DNA from: JALHVH01 sp963773685
GTDB taxonomy: Bacteria; Acidobacteriota; Aminicenantia; Aminicenantales; Saccharicenantaceae
Assembly: GCA_963773685.1 (NCBI GenBank)
Contig: CAVZBY010000009.1
Span: 62,001-126,000 of the forward strand
Direction: 5' to 3'
DNA length: 64,000 nucleotides
The translations under genes and the position numbers were made by a program. This document shows, in pieces, positions 53,929 to 62,647 of the stretch (position 1 is the stretch's first letter; every line of letters begins with the position of its first letter). A model generated the notes under the pieces. It had not been told where the DNA came from. It did no database searches and saw only the letters and a list, made by a program, of their open reading frames with translations.

Positions 53929-55746
53929 CTACAGGACGGCCTTCAAGCTTTCGTTGACGTTCTCCAGGTCGACCATGTTGATAGGGGACTGGATATAGGG
54001 TTCCACCTTCTCTTCCTTGATCATGCTCCGGATCACCGTCCGCATCAGGATCTTGCCGATCTCGACGGGGTTCGTGTTCAGGGTGGCGGTCATCTGACCC
54101 TTCCGAACGGATTCGAGGGCGTTCCGGTTGCCGTCGGTCCCGACGGCGAGGACCGTCCCGGCCTTCCCGGCCGCGAGGACGGCGTCCATCGCGCCCAGGG
54201 CCATTTCATCGTTCTCCCCCCAGATGGCGTCGATGTCCGGGAAGCGCGCGAGAAGGTCCGCGGCGATCTCCCTCGCCTTGTCCCGCGTCCATTCGCCGCA
54301 GGGCCGGTCGATGATCTCGAGCCCGACGCTCCTGAGCGTCGTGACGACCCCGTCCTTCATCTCCAGGGAGGCCGCGTCCGGGAGCCCTTCGATGAGGGCC
54401 ACCCGGCCCCGGTTCCTCAGGACGCGGGCGACGTACTTGGCGACGAGGATCCCGGCCTCGCGGTGATTGAATCCGACACAGCTGACGATCCGCGCCCGGT
54501 TCCCCATGGGCGGGCTGTTGAACAGGAAGACCGGGACTCCCGCCCTGTTGAATTCGGCGATCCGGCGTTCGAGGTCCACCCCGGCCATCGCCGAGATGCC
54601 CACGGCGTCGATCCCCTTGTCGATGAGGGACTTCGTGATCCGGGCGTGTTCCGCGTCGCCGGAGTCCTTGTCGAAGACGGCAACCTTGAGCTCGATGTTC
54701 CCGACGTCCTTGATGACCTCCCGGACGCCCCTGAGGATATAGGGGTAGAAGGGGCTGACCGTGACGGTCGGCCGGCAGATGGCGACGCGCACGGCGCCCT
54801 CCGTCATGTTCAGGGCGGTGCAGACGCGGTTCTTCCCCTCTTCCTTGGCCAGGTAAAGGGCCTGGTCCGCGCTCTTGATGAGCCGCGACCGGACCCGCGT
54901 GTTCTCAGGATAGGAGGCGACGCCGGCGCTGATCGTGATCCGCGGCCCGGAGCGGCCGCCGGGGAAATCGTGCCCGGAGACCTCCTTCCGGATGCGTTCG
55001 AGCAGCGTGACGGCCTGGCTCCGGCTGGCGTAGGGAAGGATCATGATGTATTCGTCGCCGCCGTACCTCGCGGCGATATCGTAGGCCCTCTTGTTCCTGT
55101 TGATGACGGCCGCGATCTCGGCCAGGACAAGGTCCCCCTTCGGGTGGCCCAGGGCGTCGTTGTACTGCTTGAAATGATCGATATCGATCATGGCCAGTGA
55201 CGCGGGGTACTTGAACCGCTCCGCCTTCTGGAGCTCCCGGCTCATCGAATCCCGGAAGTACCTGTAGTTGTACAGGCCTGTCAGGCCGTCGATGGAGGCG
55301 AGGTCGGCCAGCGTCCGGGCCCGCTTTTCCAGGGCGGCCCTGGCCACGAGCGTGACGGCCACGCGGCAGGCCGGCAGGAACGCCTGCAGCTGTCTTTTGG
55401 AGAAACGTGGGAGGACCTTATAGTGGAAGACGACGACGCACGCGTTCCGCCCCTCCCGGCAGGCGGTCACGACCATGGCCTTGAATCCCTTTCCGGCGAG
55501 GGGTGCGAGCTCGGGCTCCCCGCGAAGGTCCTTGACGATGATGGGGCCGCCCCGTTTCATGAGGGCGGCCCAGGCCGGCCCGTCGGCGGGGAACGGCTTC
55601 CAGGCGGCACTCCGGGCCCCTCTGTCCTTGAGGGCGGGAGAGAACACGATCCGCCTTCCGGTTCCGGCCGCCACCCGCACGGATATCCAAGGGGTGCCGG
55701 AAAGGGATTCCAGGAGGGAGAATGCGCTTTGCCTGATGATGCTCAT
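53929..55746 (-). CDS. Diguanylate cyclase fused to a LacI/Peripla_BP-type ligand-binding domain
   Basis: 605-aa protein with no signal peptide or membrane helix. Residues 1-145 look like a GAF-type sensor. Residues 148-312 are a GGDEF domain: SIDGLTGLYNYRYF, IDIDHFKQYND, active loop GGDEY at 229-233, and inhibitory site RAYD at 220-223. Residues 318-600 match a type-1 periplasmic-binding protein (Peripla_BP_4/LacI sugar sensor), with AVFDKDSGDAEH, GISAMAGVDLERRIAEFNRAGVP and WGENDEMALGAMDA. A single uninterrupted frame spans all three. The ligand, perhaps a sugar, would control c-di-GMP production inside the cell. It starts at ATG 55746; no clear promoter was found. Confidence 0.88.
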   Translation of the reverse strand: MSIIRQSAFSLLESLSGTPWISVRVAAGTGRRIVFSPALKDRGARSAAWKPFPADGPAWAALMKRGGPIIVKDLRGEPELAPLAGKGFKAMVVTACREGRNACVVVFHYKVLPRFSKRQLQAFLPACRVAVTLVARAALEKRARTLADLASIDGLTGLYNYRYFRDSMSRELQKAERFKYPASLAMIDIDHFKQYNDALGHPKGDLVLAEIAAVINRNKRAYDIAARYGGDEYIMILPYASRSQAVTLLERIRKEVSGHDFPGGRSGPRITISAGVASYPENTRVRSRLIKSADQALYLAKEEGKNRVCTALNMTEGAVRVAICRPTVTVSPFYPYILRGVREVIKDVGNIELKVAVFDKDSGDAEHARITKSLIDKGIDAVGISAMAGVDLERRIAEFNRAGVPVFLFNSPPMGNRARIVSCVGFNHREAGILVAKYVARVLRNRGRVALIEGLPDAASLEMKDGVVTTLRSVGLEIIDRPCGEWTRDKAREIAADLLARFPDIDAIWGENDEMALGAMDAVLAAGKAGTVLAVGTDGNRNALESVRKGQMTATLNTNPVEIGKILMRTVIRSMIKEEKVEPYIQSPINMVDLENVNESLKAVL

Positions 55747-55908
55747 ATCCCGAGCCCCGATTATCCCCCCATGCCGCGGGGATTGTCAACGCCGCCGCCG
55801 GGCCGGGCTTGCCTTTTCAGGCCCCTTTTGATACAAATATCTTTCGCCTTTCGAGGGTTGAGCATCAGGGCCGGAAGGCAATAATAAGGCAATCATAAGG
55901 AGTCAGTC

Positions 55909-56841
55909 ATGAAAAAGACGAGTGTTCTCAGAAAGGCCATCATGGACCGGCGGGCGGTCGTCGTCCCCGGCTGTCATGATGCCTTGAGCGCCAAGGTCAT
56001 CGAGAAGTGCGGCTTCGAGGCCATCCAGATCTCCGGCTACGGACTGGCCGGGGCCTTCCTCGGCAAGCCCGATGTCGGGCTGGTCCGGATGAAGGACGTC
56101 CTCGACCTCTCCTGGAACGTCGCCCAGGCGGTCGGGATCCCGGTCATGGCGGACCTCGACACGGGAGGCGGGAACGCCGTTAACGCGGCCTGGATCACGG
56201 AACGGGTCATCGCCATGGGGCTGGCCGGCATGAACCTCGAGGACCAGGTCTTCCCCAAGCGCTGCGGCCACATGGCCGGCAAGGAGGTCATCCCCGCCGA
56301 GGAGATGGCCGGCAAGCTCCGCGCCTGCGCCTCCGTCCGGGACCGCCTCGACAAGGACTTCATCATCAACGCCCGGACCGACGTCTTCGCCGGCTGGGGC
56401 ATCGACGAAGCGATCGCCCGCTGCAATATGTACCTCGAGGCCGGGGCCGACCTGGCGTTCATCGACGGCATCCGGGCCCGGACCGACATCGAAAAGGCTC
56501 TCAAAGGGATCAAGGGCCCTCTGTCGGTCAACCTCATGGACGCGGTCTCCGGCATGAAGACCGAGCTCATCCCCATCCCCGAGCTCGCCAGGATGGGCGT
56601 CGGGCGCGTTTCCATCCCCGTGGCGTCCATCATGGTCGCCCAGAAGGCGATGATGAGCTTCTTCACGGCCCTCAAGGCGTCGCCGACAGGCCTCCTGGCC
56701 GGCCAGACCCAGTGGGTGCCGTCCTTCGAGGAATACACCGATTTCGTCGGCCTCAAGGAATATCGGGCCATGGAGAACGAATATCTCCCCAAGGCCCGGA
56801 TTGAGGATAAATACAAGGGGACGAAGAAGATCGTCGGCTGA
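55909..56841 (+). CDS. Isocitrate lyase/PEP mutase superfamily carbon-carbon lyase
   Basis: 310-aa TIM-barrel lyase. The family motif with catalytic cysteine is FPKRCGHMAGK (KRCGH). The Mg-site phrase MADLDTGGGNAVNA and the ARTDVFAGWGIDEAIAR segment are typical of methylisocitrate or 2,3-dimethylmalate lyases. ATG 55909 follows AAGGAG. A weak promoter TTGAGC-N17-ATAATA lies at 55858-55886. The two downstream genes encode the large and small subunits of an aconitase-type hydratase, so the three likely hydrate and cleave one C5-C7 acid, for example to pyruvate plus propionate or succinate. The exact substrate is undetermined. Confidence 0.85.
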   Translation: MKKTSVLRKAIMDRRAVVVPGCHDALSAKVIEKCGFEAIQISGYGLAGAFLGKPDVGLVRMKDVLDLSWNVAQAVGIPVMADLDTGGGNAVNAAWITERVIAMGLAGMNLEDQVFPKRCGHMAGKEVIPAEEMAGKLRACASVRDRLDKDFIINARTDVFAGWGIDEAIARCNMYLEAGADLAFIDGIRARTDIEKALKGIKGPLSVNLMDAVSGMKTELIPIPELARMGVGRVSIPVASIMVAQKAMMSFFTALKASPTGLLAGQTQWVPSFEEYTDFVGLKEYRAMENEYLPKARIEDKYKGTKKIVG

Positions 56842-56855
56842 ACCGGAGGTTCGAT

Positions 56856-58149
56856 ATGGGCATGACGATGGTCGAAAAGATCCTGGCCGGGGCGGTCCAT
56901 CAGCCCTCGGTCAAGGCGGGGGAGGTGGTCGAGCCGGAGGTGGGCCTGGCCATGTCCCATGAGAACGCCGCGCTGGTCATCAACCAGTTCCGGGAGATCT
57001 TCAAGGATACGGGCCGCGCGGCCAAGGTCTGGGACCCCTCGCGCGTCGCCATCATCTTCGATCACAGGGTCCCCGCCGAGGGCTCGAAGACGGCGACCAA
57101 CCAGAAGCGTATCCGCGAGTTCGTCAAGGCGAACGGCATCACGAAGTTCCACGATATCCGCGGGGACGAGGGCGGCATCTGCCACCAGATCCTCCCGGAG
57201 AGCGGCTATGTCCTTCCGGGAAAGGTCGTCGTCGGCACGGACAGCCACACGACGAGCCACGGGGCCCTCGGCGCCTTCGCCTTCGGCATCGGGGCGACCG
57301 AGATGGCCTCGGTCTGGGCCCTGGGGACGGTCCTCAACGTCGAGGTCCCGAAGACCATCAAGGTCGTCGCCAAGGGGCGTTTCGCGAGGTTCGTGACGCC
57401 CAAGGACCTTATCCTGTACCTCATCGGGCAGATCACGGCCGAGGGAGCGAATTTCAAGGTCCTCGAATACCACGGCCCGGCCTTTGCCGCGATGTCGACG
57501 TCGGGCCGCCTGACGGTCTGCAACATGTCCGTCGAGGCCGGGGCGACCTCGGGGATCGTCCCGCCCGACGCGGAAACCCTGCGCTTCCTCAGGGAAGAGG
57601 CGAAGGTCAAGGGCAAGATCGAAACGTTCGGCCCGGACCCCGACGCGGAATACGACCGGGTCGTGACGATCGACGCGGCGAAGCTCGGAGCCCCAGGTCG
57701 CCTGCCCCCATACGGTGGACAACGTGAAGCCCGTCGGCAAGGTCGCCGGCGTCAAGGTCGATCAGATCGTCATCGGCTCCTGCACCAATGGGCGGCTGGA
57801 CGATCTCGCCATCGCCGCCAGGATCCTCAAGGGCAAGAAGGTGGCCCGCGGGACGCGGATGCTCGTCTTCCCGGCTTCCTACCGGATCTTCAACCGCGCC
57901 CTCGAGGCCGGTTATGTGGCCTCGCTCATCAAGGCCGGCGCGGTGGTCATGAACCCGGGCTGCGGGCCGTGCCTGGGCGTCCACCAGGGCGCCCTGGGCG
58001 ACGGCGAGGTCGCCCTGGCCACGACGAACCGGAACTTCAAGGGCCGGATGGGGAACCCCAACGCCGAGGTCTACCTGGCGTCCCCGGCCGTGGCGGCCGC
58101 GAGCGCCATCACGGGCGTCATCACCGACCCGCGGAAAGGAGGCCGATGA
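56856..58149 (+). CDS. Aconitase/LeuC-family hydratase large subunit, frame broken once
   Basis: About 430 aa when repaired, the Fe-S catalytic subunit. Family phrases are VVGTDSHTTSHGALGAFAFGIG, the first cluster cysteine in IGSCTNGR, and the other two in MNPGCGPCLG. The frame changes at the CCCC run 57691-57694; removing one base turns LGAPGRL into LGAQVACPHTVDNV. ATG 56856 follows GGAGG by six bases. The gene is close to 3-isopropylmalate dehydratase and dimethylmaleate or homoaconitate hydratases. Linkage to the lyase argues against leucine synthesis. No leuA or leuB is seen in the window. Confidence 0.85.
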
Positions 58150-58150
58150 C

Positions 58151-58642
58151 ATGGCCAAGGTCGTTCTGAAACTCGCCGACGACATCTCCACCGACATCAT
58201 CTATCCCGGCCGCTACATGGCGACCGTTCTCCCCGGCGAAACGCCCCAGTACGCCTTCGCCGATCTGACGGAATTCAACGCCCGGCTCAAGGAGAAGCAG
58301 GTCCCGCCGGGGAGCGTCCTCGTGGCCGGAAAGAACTTCGGCTGCGGGTCCTCGCGCGAGCAGGCCGCCTCGACCCTCAAGGGCCACGAGCTGGTCATCG
58401 TGGCGAGGAACTTCGCCCGCATCTTCCTCCAGAACGCGATCAACCTCGGTCTGCGGACCGTCGTTTCTCCGGACATCGAGGCCTCGGAAGGGGACGAGCT
58501 CGAGATCGGGACCGACAGGATCTTGAACCGGACGACCGGAAAGAGCTTCGCGGTGACGCCCCTGCCCAAGGCACGCCAGGCCATCATCGATGCCGGCGGC
58601 CTCATCGCCTACACCCGCAAGCGGGTCATGGACAAGGGCTGA
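58151..58642 (+). CDS. Aconitase/LeuD-family hydratase small subunit
   Basis: 163-aa swivelling-domain subunit. The substrate-binding motif is GKNFGCGSSREQA (about residues 60-72), followed by VIVARNFARIFLQNAINLGL. DDISTDIIYPGRYM at the N terminus is the family start. ATG 58151 is one base after the large subunit stop. It completes the active site with the large subunit. Small size and sequence resemble archaeal LeuD and dimethylmaleate hydratase small subunits. Confidence 0.9.
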   Translation: MAKVVLKLADDISTDIIYPGRYMATVLPGETPQYAFADLTEFNARLKEKQVPPGSVLVAGKNFGCGSSREQAASTLKGHELVIVARNFARIFLQNAINLGLRTVVSPDIEASEGDELEIGTDRILNRTTGKSFAVTPLPKARQAIIDAGGLIAYTRKRVMDKG

Positions 58643-58662
58643 CCGGCGACCGTCGGCCCCGG

Positions 58663-59469
58663 ATGAGAATGACGGCTTTCCTCCTGGCGGCGTCGGCCTA
58701 CACGCTCCTTGCCGCCGGCCTCGTCCTGATGAAGAAGGGGATCGGCTGGTTCGGGCGCGGGGCCACGAAGGACGCGGCCTGGAGGAGGGACCTCGGCGTC
58801 TGGGCGGTCGGATTCCTGCTTTCGAACGCTTATATCGTTCCCGTCACGCTCGCCCTGAGGGATCTCCCCCCGCATATCGTCGGGGCCTTCGCCGGATCGG
58901 GCGTCATCGTCATGGTCCTCTTGTCCCGGGCGTGGCTCGGCGAGAAGCTCCGCCGTTCCGATGCCGTTTACGCGGCGGGGATGGGCCTCGCGATCGGGCT
59001 CCTGAGCCTTTCCGCGACGGCGGGGGCGGGGGGGGACGGAGATCCCTTGCGCCTGACCGCGGCGGCGGTCTTCCCGTTCCTTCTCCTCGCGGGGGCGTTC
59101 TTCGGAAGGATCGGCAGACGGCGCCTGGCGATCCTCCTGGCGGCGATCTCCGGCATTTCGGCGGGGATGATCGTCGTGCTGATGAGGGTGCTCGTCCAGG
59201 CGTTCGGGACCCGCGTCGGCGATTATTTCGCCTCGCCGTACTTCTATCTCTATCTCGTCTTCTCGCTGCTGGCGTTCCTTTCCCTGCAGTTCGCCTACAA
59301 GCTCGAAACCCTCCTGAGGACGGGGCCGGTCCAGTACGGGGCGGCCATCCTATATCCGTTCTTCTGTTCCGTTCTCGTTTTCGGGAACCGGGTCCGGCCC
59401 GTCCAGGCAGCGGCCATCCTCGTCATCATTACGGCTGTCGTCGGGATCCTCCGGGGCCGCGAGATCTGA
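58663..59469 (+). CDS. DMT/EamA-superfamily membrane transporter-like protein
   Basis: 268-aa protein with about nine to ten hydrophobic helices, resembling drug/metabolite transporters or NIPA-type magnesium transporters. The start ATG 58663 is 20 bases after the hydratase small subunit; ATG 58669 is also possible. Conserved-looking segments are LPPHIVGAFAGSGVIVMVLLSRAWLGEK-like text in the first half (about 67-95) and GPVQYGAAILYPFFCSVLVFG in the second. It could carry the acid used by the upstream lyase-hydratase genes, as an inference from linkage. No promoter is visible between, so co-transcription is likely. Confidence 0.75.
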   Translation: MRMTAFLLAASAYTLLAAGLVLMKKGIGWFGRGATKDAAWRRDLGVWAVGFLLSNAYIVPVTLALRDLPPHIVGAFAGSGVIVMVLLSRAWLGEKLRRSDAVYAAGMGLAIGLLSLSATAGAGGDGDPLRLTAAAVFPFLLLAGAFFGRIGRRRLAILLAAISGISAGMIVVLMRVLVQAFGTRVGDYFASPYFYLYLVFSLLAFLSLQFAYKLETLLRTGPVQYGAAILYPFFCSVLVFGNRVRPVQAAAILVIITAVVGILRGREI

Positions 59470-59499
59470 TCTCCCGCGGCCGGGGCCTTCCCGGCGGCT

Positions 59500-60774
59500 T
59501 CAACCCTTCTTCGCGATCAGATACTCCATGTACCGGGACCTCATCTGACGGCCGGCCATGGCCTTCTTGACCGGAGGGAGCTTCAGGATGACGCCGAGGA
59601 TCGCCGCCATCGCCCGGTGGTCCCAATGGGCATGATTGTCGAAGATGAGGTTCTGGAGCTTGCCCCGCTCGATGGCCATCAGGACGGCCCGGTGCACGGA
59701 ATCGAGCGGCGTGATGACCCGCTTCGGATGGGGGACCAGGGCGATGCTTCGGCTCGGGCACGACCGGACGCACACGCCGCAGCCAAGGCAGAGCTCCTCG
59801 GCCAGGCGCGCCTTGCGCCGTTTTGGCCGGTGAGGGTCGTTGGCCGATACGAGGCTCATGGCCTCGATCGGACAGATATCCACGCACTGGCCGCACCCGG
59901 AGCAGGAGGCCTCGTCGATCCGGGGAAGGAAATTCGTGTGGATAGGGTAGACCGACCCGAAGCGCTTGATGCCGAGGAGCGCCTCGCAGCAGCAGCCGCA
60001 GCAGTTGCAGATGAAGCTCACGCTCCGGCGGACGTTCTCGCCGAATTGGACGAGGTTCCGCTCATAAGCCTGCTGGAGGAGGTCCGAGGCCTCCTTCGCG
60101 TCGATGCGCCGGGCGATCCCGTGCCGGGCGAGCGAGTCCGCCACGGTATTGAAGGTCAGGCAGATGTCCTGAGGGGCGTCGCAGGCGCGGCCGACGTGCA
60201 TCATCTTGTGCCGGCAGTAGCAGACGCCGACGGCCCTGTGCCTGGCGGTCCGGATCACCTCGCTCGCCCGCTCGTATTCGAGGACTTCGAGCGAATGATC
60301 GGAGGGGAGGGCGGGCTCGCGGACGAACACGCGCCCGAGCTGGGTCTCGCCGTTCACGAAGAGGGCCTTGATGAACTCTTCCTCGACGTTGAGGTACTCG
60401 TAGAACAGCTCCGCCAGCAGCTTCTGATCGATGTCCCCGCGCACGCGCATCATCGAGAATTCGAAGAAGCCGGCCATGGGAGGCGGCAGGGAATAGGTGC
60501 TCCGGCCGTGACGCTCGCTGTCGACGAGGAGGCCGCGCCCGGCCAGGGAATCCAGGGTTTTCCGGGCCTCGCTTTCGGGGACCTTCCAGATGAGGGCGGC
60601 CTTCTTCGTCGTGAAAGGCCGGATGGGAAGCGAGGAAACGAGGCCGGCCTCCTTTTCGGAAAAAAGGATCCTGAGGATCCTGAACAGGAGCTCCGAGGGC
60701 GGCGCCCCCTGGGGAAAGCGGTTGATCCGCTCGACCAGCCGTTGGTATCCGTCGCGGGCCGTCCGATGGGCCAT
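59500..60774 (-). CDS. Cysteine-rich 4Fe-4S dicluster protein with N-terminal winged-helix region
   Basis: 424-aa cytosolic iron-sulfur protein. The N-terminal 110 residues look like a winged helix (FTTKKAALIWKVPESEARKTLDSLAGRGLLV). The middle has a CYCRHKMMHVGRACDAPQDIC group and an unusual dense group, CNCCGCCCEALLG. Two classic clusters, CSGCGQCVDICP and CLGCGVCVRSCP, follow. The C terminus is a helical tail. A redox-sensing regulator or an electron carrier is possible. Similar proteins occur in anaerobes, but I know of no assigned function. ATG 60774 follows GGAGGATAGCC. It stands alone. Confidence 0.78.
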   Translation of the reverse strand: MAHRTARDGYQRLVERINRFPQGAPPSELLFRILRILFSEKEAGLVSSLPIRPFTTKKAALIWKVPESEARKTLDSLAGRGLLVDSERHGRSTYSLPPPMAGFFEFSMMRVRGDIDQKLLAELFYEYLNVEEEFIKALFVNGETQLGRVFVREPALPSDHSLEVLEYERASEVIRTARHRAVGVCYCRHKMMHVGRACDAPQDICLTFNTVADSLARHGIARRIDAKEASDLLQQAYERNLVQFGENVRRSVSFICNCCGCCCEALLGIKRFGSVYPIHTNFLPRIDEASCSGCGQCVDICPIEAMSLVSANDPHRPKRRKARLAEELCLGCGVCVRSCPSRSIALVPHPKRVITPLDSVHRAVLMAIERGKLQNLIFDNHAHWDHRAMAAILGVILKLPPVKKAMAGRQMRSRYMEYLIAKKG

Positions 60775-60790
60775 GGCTATCCTCCGCCGT

Positions 60791-61296
60791 TCACGGACGT
60801 TCCTTTTCCGGCCTGGCGAACGCTTTCAGGACGGCCGGCCGGATCTCCGGGACGGCGTCGTTCGGGATGGTCAAGGCCAGGTTATAGAGCCGGATCTTCC
60901 AGGCACCGGCGATCCTTTCCAGCGCCCCGGAGCCGCGGCACGGCCAATAGGATTCGGAGTCGAGGTCCTCGTCGAACCAGGCCGTGTTCCCGTCCGCCGA
61001 TACGGAAATGCTGCGCCGGACCGCCGGAACACCCACGCCGAGGCTTTCCGGAACGCGGGAGCGGCCCAGGCTTCGAATTCCTCTTTCGTCCACCGCTCGG
61101 TCACGTCCGTCCCGAGGAAGACCGCGCCGGGCGCCATCGACCCGAAATAGGCCGCGGCATCGGACGTGGCCGCAGCCCGGTGCCAGGCGGTGAGAAGGGC
61201 GTCGATCTCGGCCCTGGCCGAGGCGTCGGGGGTTTGCGCGAGCGCGATGATCGCGGCCAGGAGCGCGAAGAGCACCATGAGGATGATCTTTTTCAT
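60791..61296 (-). CDS. Secreted NTF2-like (SnoaL/DUF4440-type) protein, frame broken once
   Basis: About 168 aa when repaired. A signal peptide ends at ALAQTPD. The fold pattern includes AEIDALLTAWHRAAATSDAAAYFGSM near the N terminus and, after the break, SISVSADGNTAWFDEDLDS and AGAWKIRLYNLALTIP, typical of DUF4440 proteins. The frame break is near 61026, where one added base joins SAWVF to AVRRSISV. ATG 61296 is six bases after the stop of the SHOCT-like gene, so it ends the DUF2089 operon. Function is unknown; family members are small hydrolase- or isomerase-like folds. Confidence 0.75.
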
Positions 61297-61302
61297 CGGT
61301 CG

Positions 61303-61722
61303 TCACTCGCAGAAGATCCGGACCTTGTCCTTGCCGTCTTCGATGTCCACCGTCAGGTCGTCGAGCTGGGTCACGATCTGCTCGAGGTCCTCGGGGGAGA
61401 TCTTGTCCCAATCGGCATCGATGCCTTTGTCCTTCAGGGCGGACGCGACCTGGGTCCGGGCGTCCCTGGGGATGAACGCGGCCAGCTTCAGCCCGGCCCG
61501 GATGAGCTTCATCGGGACCCGGATATTGACCTTGTCCTTGCTATCGCTCCCGGGCCCGGGCTCGACCTGGACCCTCAGGTATCTGGGCTTGCGGCCGCCC
61601 GCGCTTTGAGGCTCGTTTCCGGCGTCCCCGGAAGAGAGAGCGGCCAGGAGCTTTTCGGCGTCCGCGACGCCGATCTTCCCGTCCTTGAGCATTTCCAGGA
61701 TCTTCGTTCTTTCTTCGTTCAT
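61303..61722 (-). CDS. SHOCT-like/YvlB-type small regulatory protein
   Basis: 139-aa soluble acidic protein. The first 30 residues, ERTKILEMLKDGKIGVADAEKLLAAL, match the short helix-turn-helix (SHOCT-like) module seen in YvlB and related proteins. The middle (RYLRVQVEPG, then KVNIRVPMKLIRAGLKLAAFIP) is beta-rich and the end acidic (DDLTVDIEDGKDKVRIFCE), like the anti-sigma or adhesin-like DUF4097 pattern. It lies between a small membrane protein and a secreted NTF2-like protein in a four-gene unit led by DUF2089. ATG 61722 has AGGAG upstream. Confidence 0.75.
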   Translation of the reverse strand: MNEERTKILEMLKDGKIGVADAEKLLAALSSGDAGNEPQSAGGRKPRYLRVQVEPGPGSDSKDKVNIRVPMKLIRAGLKLAAFIPRDARTQVASALKDKGIDADWDKISPEDLEQIVTQLDDLTVDIEDGKDKVRIFCE

Positions 61723-61731
61723 GACAAACTC

Positions 61732-62007
61732 CTATTGAAGGATGATGGCGACTTCATTCGCGGCGTCCTCGACCTCGATCCGGAGTCCCGAAAGCAGGAA
61801 CAGGACCGTGAACACCAGAGCATAGGACCGGAGGACCATTCCTCCGTAGCCCCCGAGCGACGCCAGGAGCGCCGCGACGAGGACGATAGGGAAGAGGGCG
61901 GCGAGCAGGAGGATCACCGGGATCAGGACCAGGATGACGGGGAACCACAGGCCGAGGACCTTCCTCCCGTTCTTGCGGACCCGCAGGCGTATGAACAGGG
62001 GGATCAT
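61732..62007 (-). CDS. Small membrane protein in the DUF2089 operon
   Basis: 91-aa protein with two or three hydrophobic helices (about residues 20-48 and 58-75) and short charged ends. No family was recognised. The start ATG 62007 overlaps the end of the DUF2089 gene by four bases. The C terminus ends IEVEDAANEVAIILQ. Its location suggests it is the membrane partner of the SHOCT-like protein next to it. Confidence 0.65.
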   Translation of the reverse strand: MIPLFIRLRVRKNGRKVLGLWFPVILVLIPVILLLAALFPIVLVAALLASLGGYGGMVLRSYALVFTVLFLLSGLRIEVEDAANEVAIILQ

Positions 62008-62373
62008 CGGGAGCCCCGCATCTTCTGAACGGCTTCATCGACGGTGATCCGGCCGCGGTCGAGCTCCTCGAGGACCTCGTTCCTGGAGGCCGGGGGGTTG
62101 ATCTCGACGAATTCGAGAAGGCGCGAGATCGCGTTCAGGCGGTTCTTGACGGTGGGATAGCTGATCCCGAACTGCTGTTCCATTTCCTTGATGGACCCGT
62201 GGCTCCTCACGAACGCCGTGATGAACGTCTGGTCCTCCAGGGTCAATTGGGCCAGCGGGGGGAGATCGAAGCTGCCTTCGATCGCGATGTCCTTGTCCTT
62301 GACCTTGACGCGCTCGACGGTCAGGGGGGTGCCGCCCGGTCAACTTTGTCAGTTCCATCCAATCTTGGCTCAT
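62004..62373 (-). CDS. DUF2089-type DNA-binding regulator, frame broken once
   Basis: About 122 aa when repaired. The C-terminal part reads LTLEDQTFITAFVRSHGSIKEMEQQFGISYPTVKNRL in sense, with the helix-turn-helix phrase ISYPTVKNRLNAI typical of DUF2089 proteins. A short helical tail and an acidic end (ITVDEAVQKMRGSR) resemble a SHOCT-like module. Residues 1-15 (MSQDWMELTKLTGRH) lie in another frame. Removing one C from the run 62324-62329 joins them to PLTVERVKVKDKDIAIEGSF. ATG 62373 lies about 24 bases downstream of the expected transcription start. It heads a four-gene operon and probably regulates it. Confidence 0.78.
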
Positions 62374-62403
62374 ATTCTTTCCTCGATATTCAGATTCTCA
62401 ATA

Positions 62404-62433
62404 TATATAAGCGCAAATAATCATAAAAGTCAA
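62404..62433 (-). promoter_or_regulatory. Promoter of the DUF2089 operon in an AT-rich tract
   Basis: Minus-strand TTGACT (62428-62433), 18-base spacer, TATATA (62404-62409). It lies in the most AT-rich stretch of the window (62390-62485). The gap 62374-62647 otherwise shows nothing recognisable. Confidence 0.6.
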
Positions 62434-62647
62434 TAGAAAAATTAATATAATTATATAAATTAACGTCAAGATTGTTAATTTATTTATGTTTACGCTATCG
62501 AAATTCGCGGCGGGCTCGGTCTCAAACCCTGCTCAGGGCCAAGAATCCCTCGTTTTGGACCGGAACCTAGATGAATTCGCCGATCGTAGGCAAGAGATCC
62601 GGGACGGATTTTTGTCCTGCCGCCGCCGGCTGGGGACGGACGGGCGG

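Noticed and set aside
56856..58642. leuC-leuD assignment for leucine biosynthesis
   Set aside because: No leuA or leuB nearby and a lyase of the isocitrate-lyase family is in the same operon; the substrate was left open.
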